64,000 bases of DNA, taken from positions 33,920,698 through 33,984,697 of the forward strand of contig NC_083577.1 of assembly GCF_027579695.1 (NCBI RefSeq), written 5' to 3'. The DNA is from Neoarius graeffei (taxonomy: Eukaryota; Chordata; Actinopteri; Siluriformes; Ariidae). The translations under genes were made by a program, and so were the position numbers. The notes beneath the pieces were generated by a model. It was not told where the DNA came from. It saw only the letters and a list, made by a program, of their open reading frames with translations, and searched no databases. Of this stretch, positions 10,201-19,200 are shown one piece after another. Positions within the stretch are counted from its first letter, which is position 1; every line of letters starts with the position of its first letter.

Positions 10201-13200
10201 TGCCCCGATTGCATTACTGGACTCGAAGGACTTTTCAATAAAGACGCCCCCTGACTCGTCTGCTCCTGTGGCTTGGTACCAGGCAATACGTCCTTCTCCT
10301 TCAAGCGCTCAGAAATAAATGTAGCAAGTTCATCTTTCTTTGCTGATTTAGGCAACATTACTTCGATCCCATAATGGTCGGCTACACTATTCAACTGTTC
10401 TTTAGTTAAAGCCGCAAATAACGCCTCAGATGGGGACGCAACGAAAGCATCAAACATGCTCATTTTCTAATGCTAATTTGACAACACTCAACGATCAAAA
10501 AAAAAAAAATGCGCAACAAACAGAAACACACGTTGCCTTTCAGGTTAACTTAACCAACCAAACACGATAAACTACAGGCAAAGTGATCTGTAATACACGC
10601 AACAAAATAACAGCAGAGCTCCCCCCAAACATTTACCCACCACTAGACTAACCTATCTTCACACTGAGCCCAAGAACCGAGGATCAGCGAACCAAAAGGA
10701 TTCACTCACCTATACCGCTGGAGCCAAGCTGTCCCGTTAATCGATCCAGCACGGAGATCCACGGCGGTGCCCAAGGTCCAGGCTCCAGTGACACTATGGC
10801 CTACCCAAGCGCCAAAACGCTCTAGAATGGGGATGGCTAGGCTCTGCACGCTGATCCCCTGTTACGGGATCACAAATACACTTCGCAAAAAAAAACAAAA
10901 TAAACAAAACTGGTTGGACTAAATGCTCTATTCTGCTCAACTCTTCCCCGATCAAACATGTATAACGTTACACTTACGATGTAAATCCCCCCAAAACAAA
11001 CACTGTGAGAAGCCGGCAGGCCAAACATACGTCTCCTTCATTCACAAAACTTGAGACCAATGACGTCGCTCTACACACCTCACGCTCTACCAATAGCAAT
11101 GAGAGCAGCCTAGTCAAAACATATGCCGGTTCACAACTCTAGGGAACTACATACAGTATCTTTTTAAACAACGAAAACGTCGGGAACAAAGACGGCTCGA
11201 GCCCCCATATGTTATGCCCACTTGGCTCAAAGCGGAGATAACATAGAGGAGACCACACCGAACGTAACGTTATACTATGATCATTTATTAAAAGAGATTC
11301 AAACCCAGTCAGTAAATGTAAGCTACTCAAATGTGTAGTGACAGTCAGCTTCATGCAGTGTAGTGCATAAAAAGATAAAGGGAGAGAGAGAGAAAAAAAG
11401 AGAGGCTGCAGCCAGCCCTCGTAGCCCCAGGGCCAGAGCAGCCAAGCCAGAGCAAGAATCAGACCGACAGACCTGGAGGAGGTGCTTTTAAACGCCTCCA
11501 CCCAACTACCAATCAGCTGGCCTATTGGCCACCATGGCCAGCCAGCCAAGTTGATCAGCTCCCCCTGCAGCCTGGGAGCTGGAAGACCGGGCAACTCATG
11601 CTAATATGTAGGAGGAATGAGGCAGCCATAGCACAGCAGAGCCGGGCGCAACAGATGTAAATACATACACCTTATTTCCAAGTTTAGGTTTATATGAAGA
11701 AAATTACAGAAAACGTTATAACCATACTTTGGTATTACAATAACCAATGTTACCCATAACACTGAATTTAATAGACTATATCAAGATTAAAACCATTCAT
11801 ATGTAAGTGGATTAAAGCCATGATCTCATCATAGACCTGTTGTCATTTCAATTGAACTACTACTAGAAAGCCATGGGGGAAGCTATGACCTAAAGTTTAG
11901 AGAAGCAGCTTTGGAACCAAAAAGTCTGATTCCCTGAACCAGCAGGAAAATGTGTGGGTAGGGGTAGTGAATGAACAGCACTTTCCCCTCCCTCTATATC
12001 CATGGCTGAAGTGCCCTTGAGTGCCTAACCCCCAACTGCTCCCCAGGTGCAGGGGATGTGTGTGTTCACTGCTTCAGATGAGTTCAATGCAGAAAGAATT
12101 TCACTGTGCTCGAATGTGACAAGGCTTACAAAACAAGCCTATCAAGAAAAATTCATCCATCCATCCATTATCTGTAGCCACTTATCCTGTTCTACAGGGT
12201 CGTAGGCAAGCTAGAGCCTATCCCAGCTGACTATGGGTGAGAGGCGGGGTACACCCTGGACAAGTTGTCAGGTCATTGCAGGGCTGACACAGAGACAAAC
12301 AACCATTCACATTCACACCTACAGTCAATTTAGAGTCACCAATTAACCTAATCTGCATGTATTTGGACTGTGGAGGAAACCAGACTGTTAGGGTTTTGCT
12401 GGGATTCGAACCTGGTTCGTTGGTGTGATAATCCAGCAAACCCCCACTAGGCCACCAGGGGGATGACTCAAATGCAGAGGCGTGAGGCGGAAGTAGAAAA
12501 AGAATCAAAAGGTTTATTTAAACTATATACACTATATACAGGGCAAAACAAAAGACAAAAAAAACCCAAAGAGTATAATCCAAAAGAAAAGCAAAGTGCA
12601 AAAATTCAAAAGCTAAGAAGATCAAAAAACACAGTACAAAGGAAACTGGAGATAAACATAACAGCACAAAGACTCCGTGACAAGAGGACTGAACTCAGGG
12701 GTATAAATAGACAAACTAATTAAGGACACAGGTGAAGATAATTAGGCAATTAACACAAACACAAAACACAGGAACAGTGGCGGCCTCTAGAGGCCAAAAT
12801 AAACACGACATGAAAAGGAAATAACAGCGGCCTCTAGAGGCCAAAACAGTCCTAGTCCTAACAGGACCCCCCCCCTAGGAGCGTCTCCTGACGTTCCCAG
12901 GGCGATCCGGATGGGCCGAATGGAAGTCCCGACATAGTTCTTTATCAAGGACATCCCGAGCAGGAACCCAGCAGCGCTCCTCAGGACCATAGCCCTCCCA
13001 GTCCACCAGATATTGCAACCCGCCGCGGACCCGGCGGGAGTCAAGCAGGCGATTCACAGTGAACACAGTCTGCCCCTGGAAGATGCGGGGGGGTGGGGGG
13101 TTCCTATGGGCAGGGGCATACGTAGACGTCAGTACGGGCCGTAACAGGGAAACATGGAAAGTGGGGTTGATCCTCAGAGTCCGGGGCAACTGGAGCCGGT

Positions 13201-16200
13201 AGGAGACAGGGTTCACCCTGCGCACCACCTTGAAGGGGCCAATGTAGCGAGGAGCAAGCTTGCGGTTCTCCACCCGCAGTGGAAGGTCCTTAGTGGACAG
13301 CCAAACACGCTGCCCAGGGCGGAAAGCGTGTGCAGGTCTTCTATGGCGGTTGGCCTGAGTCTGGTTGGTTCTGGAGGTCTGTATGAGGGTCTACCTGACC
13401 TTGCTCCAGGTCTTGCGACACCGTCTCACATATTGGTTGACCGAGGGCACCCCCGCGTCCTCCTCCTGGTCCGGGAACAGAGGTGGCTGGAACCCGAATT
13501 GGCACTGGAATGGCGACAGCTTGGTGGCCGATGACTGCAGGGTGTTGTGGGCGTACTCCGCCCATGGCAGCCAGGTTCTCCACGATGTCGGGTTATCCAT
13601 AGCCAGGCCTCGCAGGGTGGTTTCCAGGTCCTGGTTGAGCCTCTCCGTCTGACCATTGGACTGTGGGTGAAACCCAGAGGAGAGGCTGGCAGTGGCTCCG
13701 ATGACCTTGCAGAACCCGTGCCACACTCGGGAGGAGAACTGGGGCCCTCGGTCTGAGACGATGTCCTGTGGAAGACCAAAGACTCGGAAGACATGATTAA
13801 ACAAAAGTTTCGCAGTTTCAAGAGCAGAGGGGAGTTTGCACAGTGGTATGAAGCGGCAGGCCTTGGAGAATCTGTCAACTAAGACCAAAATGACCGTGTT
13901 ACCTTGTGACTCAGGGAGACCCGTGATAAAGTCGACTGCCACGTGGGACCAGGGACGCCGGGGAATGGTCAGAGGATGCAGGAGACCCTGGGGACGCTGT
14001 CGTGGGTTCTTGGTTCTGGTGCAAACCTCACAGAACAGGACAAATGACCTTACTTCCTTCTCCATGTTAGGCCACCAGAAGCGTCTTTTCAGGAAGTCCA
14101 GGGTCCTCCGAGCTCCCGGGTGGGCGGTGAGAGGGGAAGAGTGACCCCACTGGAGAACCTTGGCCCGGGCTTGATGTGGGACGTACAAGAGGCCCGGTGG
14201 CCCCGTCCCAGGACCGGGGTCCTGGCGTTGGGCTCGTCGGACAGCCTCCTCAATACCCCAGCGGACAGGGGCCACAATCCGGGACACAGGGATAATAGGC
14301 CCGACTTCATTCTCCCTGTTAGTGGCAGAGAACAGTCTGGACAGTGCGTCAGGTTTGGTGTTCTTGGAGCCGGGGCGGTATGAGAGGGTGAAGTCAAACC
14401 GACTGAAAAACAGGGCCCACCTAGCCTGTCGAGGGTTCAGTCTCTTGGCTTGCTGGAGGTACTCCAGGTTCTTGTGGTCAGTCCAAACCAGGAATGGATG
14501 TTGTGCTCCCTCCAGCCAGTGCCTCCACTCCTCAAGGGCCAGTTTGACCGCTAGCAGTTCTCGATCCCCCACATCGTACCGGGACTCAGCAGGACTCAGG
14601 CGGTGGGAGAAGTAAGCGCAGGGGTGCAGCTTTCCTTCCGAACGTTGAGAGAGCACCGCGCCGACACCACTGTCCGAGGCGTCCACCTCCACGATGAATG
14701 GTTGGGAGGTGTCCGGGAGAACCAGAATGGGTGCCGTGCAGAAGCGGTCCTTGAGGTCTTTGAACGCCTTTTCTGCCTGAGGAGACCAGCCATAAGATCC
14801 ACCTGTCCCTTTGGTGAGGTCTGACATGGGTGCTGCCACAGAACTGAAGTTCCTGATGAACTTGCGGTAGAAGTTAGCGAATCCTAAGAACCGCTGAACC
14901 TCCTTAACGGACTTGGGAGTAGGCCAATCCCGGACGGCCAGGGTCTTGGCAGGGTCCATTTGGAGTTGGCCTGTCCGTACAATAAATCCCAGAAAGGAGA
15001 CCTCGGGAACATGAAATTCGCATTTCTGGGCCTTGGCGAACAGATTGTTCTGTAGCAGCCTCTGGAGAACCTGGCGGACATGGTGGCGGTGCTCCTGCAC
15101 GGTCTTGGAAAAGATAAGGATGTCGTCGAGGTAGACAAAAACGTATAGGTTAATTATGTCCCTTAAGACGTCGTTGATTAGGGCCTGAAAAACAGCTGGT
15201 GCGTTGGTGAGTCCGAAGGGCATCACCTGGTATTCGTAGTGCCCAGACGGGGTGTTAAAGGCAGTCTTCCACTCGTCTCCCTGTCGGATACGGATGAGGT
15301 GGTATGCGTTCCATAGGTCCAACTTGGTGAAGATGGTGGCGCCTTGGAGCAGGTCGAAAGCTGTGGACATCAGCGGAAGGGGATATCGGTTGCGCACAGT
15401 GATCTTATTCAGGCCCCTGTAATCAATACATGGTCGGAGCCCCCCATCCTTCTTGCCGACAAAGAAGAAGCCGGCTCCAGCAGGTGAAGTGGAGGGTCGA
15501 ATAAACCCAGAGACCAGGGCATCTTTGAGGTATTCCTCCATGGCCTTGTGTTCTGGCTGAGAGAGTGAAAACAGTCTGCCACGAGGAGGGGTAGTCCCAG
15601 GGAGCAAGTCGATGGCACAGTCGTAGGCCCGGTGCGGAGGAAGAACGGCGGCCCTGCTCTTGCTGAATACCTCCTTGAGATCCCAGTACTCTGTGGGAAC
15701 TTGAGATAACTCGGTGAGATCAGGGGGCTCGGCAGGAGACACAGGAGAGCTAGAGAGCAGACAAGAGGCATGGCATGCAGGGCCCCATTCCACAACCTGG
15801 CTTGTTACCCAGTCTATGCGAGGGTTGTGGCGAGTAAGCCAAGGAAGGCCTAGAATAACTGGGAACTCAGGTGAAGGAATCAGGTGCAGGGATATTTCTT
15901 CTTTGTGACCTTGAGACTGGAGGAAAACTGGAGAAGTAACTTGGGTGACTCTTCCATCACCTAACGCTTGGCCATCGAGGGCAGACACAGACAGTGGGAC
16001 TTCAAGAGGTGCAGTCGGAATATTGATGCTTTGGGCGAAGTGAATATCCATAAAGTTCCCAGCTGCCCCTGAGTCTATCAAAGCTTGACAAGAGTGGACA
16101 GACTCACCCCAGGAGATGGAGACCGGGATGTAGATTCCTTGGCCAGGGAGTCCGGGAGAGAGGGTAGGCCCCGTCACAACCCTCCCTCGGCTGGATGGGG

Positions 16201-19200
16201 CGGTCCTTTTCCCAAGAGTTCGGGACATGATGCTCGGAAGTGACCAGGCTTGCCACAGTAGATGCAGCACTTGTCCCTCCTTCTGCGCTCCCTCTCAGAT
16301 GCGGAGAGGCGAGTACGACCCACTTGCATGGGTTCTGGACAGTCACTGAAGGAGGTAGACGGTCTCCAGGTAGAGGTAGGGAGGCTGGGGGGGCTCAAGG
16401 CTTGGTGGCGTTCTCTCATCCTGTTGTCCAGACGAATAGCATGTGAGATGAGGGTTTCGAGGTCACTTGGGCATCCAATAGAGGCCAGACCGTCCTTGAT
16501 GGGGTCAGACAGACCATGGTGGAAGGCTGACACCAGGGCAGTCTCGTTCCATCCACTTACTGCTGCGAGTGTTCGGAACGAGATGGCGTAATCTGCGACG
16601 CTTCCTCCTTGCCGGATGGACATGAGCTTTCGGGCTGCGTCGGTACTGATGTCTGCCTGATCGAAGACCCGAAGCATCTCTTCAGAAAACAGCTGGAAAT
16701 CAAAGCACTCAGGTCCCTGTCTTTGCCAGATAGCAGTAGCCCAGGCTCGCGCCTTACCAGCTAATAAGGTGATCACAAAGGCAATCTTGCGGCGATCCGT
16801 AGTGTAGGTGGTAGGCTGAAGCTCAAAGGTGAGTTGACACTGGGTAAGGAACTCTCGGCACTCACTGTGCTTGCCGTCATACCTCTGTGGTGCAGGAAGG
16901 CTGGGTTCGCGAGGTGAAGAAGGCAGCATTGCAGGAGGCACTGGAGCAGGAGTGGGAGCTGGATCAGGAGCAGGAACTGGATCAGGAGCAGGAACTGGAT
17001 CAGGAGCAGGAGATGCAGGCAGAGATGTCAGCTGTGCCAGGGTTTTCCCAATTTGCTGAAGCAGTTCCTCGTGGCGAGCGAGGGCCTCACGTTGGCTGGT
17101 GAGCGTACGTCCATGAGCGTCCATGGTCGCTCCGAAGCGTGTCAAAGCTGCCATAATTCCCTGAAGGTTGGCCGGGTAGACAGTTGAAGCAGCCTCTGCT
17201 GAGTCGGTCATGACGGAGTCTTTCTGTTAGGGTTTTGCTGGGATTCGAACCTGGTTCGTTGGTGTGATAATCCAGCAAACCCCCACTAGGCCACCAGGGG
17301 GATGACTCAAATGCAGAGGCGTGAGGCGGAAGTAGAAAAAGAATCAAAAGGTTTATTTAAACTATATACACTATATACAGGGCAAAACAAAAGACAAAAA
17401 AAACCCAAAGAGTATAATCCAAAAGAAAAGCAAAGTGCAAAAATTCAAAAGCTAAGAAGATCAAAAAACACAGTACAAAGGAAACTGGAGATAAACATAA
17501 CAGCACAAAGACTCCGTGACAAGAGGACTGAACTCAGGGGTATAAATAGACAAACTAATTAAGGACACAGGTGAAGATAATTAGGCAATTAACACAAACA
17601 CAAAACACAGGAACAGTGGCGGCCTCTAGAGGCCAAAATAAACACGACATGAAAAGGAAATAACAGCGGCCTCTAGAGGCCAAAACAGTCCTAGTCCTAA
17701 CACAGACAACTCAAAGGAAACCCACGCTAAAGAAAAATTCACATCCACAATTCTCAAGTTGTTAACAGATTTAATGATTCAGTAAAAAAAATAAATAAAT
17801 GAAGGCATATCTTCACAAAGACATGTAATAGCAACAGCATAACAGTAAAGAAACTCAACCTTAATGTGGACCCCCTAGAAATTTATAGAATTAAGAAATG
17901 TTTTTCAAAGCTTTTTATTTTGGTCAATGGTACATAATTAGGATAGGGACAGATTACTTTTAACACCTTGTGGGGTTTGATGCACCCTAATAATTATATT
18001 TTGCATCTGTGCACAATCAGTTATATTTAATTTGATTTCCTCCTCACTTCAGATTCAGGCCCAATGCACAGAGTGTCAGATTAAGAAGGAATTTCAGAAG
18101 CTTCACCAGTTTCTACGAGATGACGAGGCAGTCAGGATCACTGCACTGAGAGAGGAAGAGGAAAAGAAAAGTCAGATAATGAAGGAGAAGATTGAGAAAC
18201 TGAGCAGAGACATATCATCTCTTTCAAACACAATCGGAGCCATAGAAGAGGAGATGAGAGCTGAAGACGTCTCATTGCTACAAGTGAGGATCATTTAGTC
18301 AGTATTTATACTGTGAGAAAGTAAAACTTCTTTCCATCATCAGAAACGTCACATTTCTGTGGTGTAAAAATGTAAATCATATCCACTGATATTTGCTTTG
18401 TTGTTTTACAGAACTACAAGGCTACAGTGAAAAGGTGAGTGATGTGCTTCCTGTCTCTCTCATTCTCTGTGTTTCTGAATCCAACCCCACAGCAACACTG
18501 ACTCCTGAATGTTTTTGCAGAGCCCAGAGCACACTGCAGCATCCAGAGGAGCTTTCAGGAGCACTGATCCATGTGGCAAAACATCTGGCCAACCTGAAGT
18601 TCAGAGTCTGGGAGATGATGCAATACATTGTCCAATACAGTAAGACTCTTAAGTGTGTGTGTGTTGAACATGAATAGTGTTTTTTTTTATTTCTTTCTGT
18701 TTTTCTGCCTTTGTTAGTAACACTAGTGTGGTTGTTATAATGTCATGGTTCATTCACAGTCCCCTCCAAAAGTATTGGAATGGCAAGGTCAATTCCTTTG
18801 TTTTTTTTTGTACACTGAAGACATTTGGGTTTCAGATCAAAAGATGAATATGAGACAAAAGTTCAGAATTCCAGCTTGTATTTCATGGTATTTACATCTA
18901 GATGTGTTAAACAACTCAGGACAGAGCACCTTTTCTTTGAACCTACCCACTTTTCAAGTGAGCAAAAGTATTGGAACATGTGACTGATGGGTGTTTCTAG
19001 TTGCTCAGGTGTTGCCTTTTAGATTGATTGTTGAAACTTTAAATAGTTCTTGTTTTTGGCTTTGGGTTTCACCTGTGAAAACTGTATTTGCTGCTAAGCA
19101 AACATGAAGACCAGAGATCTGTCAATGGGAGAAAAGCAAACCATTTTGAAGCTGAGAGAAGAGGGAAAATCGATCAGAGCTATTGCACAAACATTGGGCA

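Larger units (their letters stand above)
5028..11653 (-). mobile_element. Gmr1-type Ty3/gypsy LTR retrotransposon (integrase before RT), near-intact
   Basis: LTRs of 444 bp lie at 5028-5471 and 11210-11653; I found one mismatch by eye (T at 5333 side against C at 11517 side). A 4-bp target duplication GATG flanks the element (5024-5027 and 11654-11657). Coding is on the minus strand, opposite to the host TRIM gene. A primer-binding-site-like TGGGGGCTCGAGCC starts 2 nt inside the 5' LTR (11207 downward), and a purine-rich tract (complement of ACTCCCCCCAT) abuts the 3' LTR at about 5472-5484. Domain order is gag, protease, integrase, RT, RNase H, the order known from the Gmr1 group of deuterostome gypsy elements. 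Two in-frame stops (9765-9767 and 7563-7565) break one otherwise continuous frame. Confidence 0.88.
12386..17702 (-). mobile_element. Sushi-type (chromovirus) Ty3/gypsy LTR retrotransposon, near-intact
   Basis: Two 478-bp LTRs (12386-12863 and 17225-17702) look identical by eye, and the 5-bp duplication CAGAC flanks the element (12381-12385 and 17703-17707), so it is a very recent insertion. Coding is on the minus strand: gag (17211-16174), pol in the -1 frame, and a C-terminal chromodomain. A G-rich tract abuts the 3' LTR (complement of GGACCCCCCCCCT from 12864). The sequence just inside the 5' LTR lacks a TGG-type tRNA primer site and instead matches a self-priming layout. A single TAG (13393-13391) truncates pol before the end of integrase and the chromodomain. 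Confidence 0.9.

Noticed and set aside
13154-14615. Several plus-strand open frames of 70-130 codons
   Set aside because: They are shadows of the GC-rich pol gene on the minus strand.
16871-17102. Plus-strand acidic repeat frame (ELDQEQ repeats)
   Set aside because: It is the complement of the Pro-rich repeat of gag.
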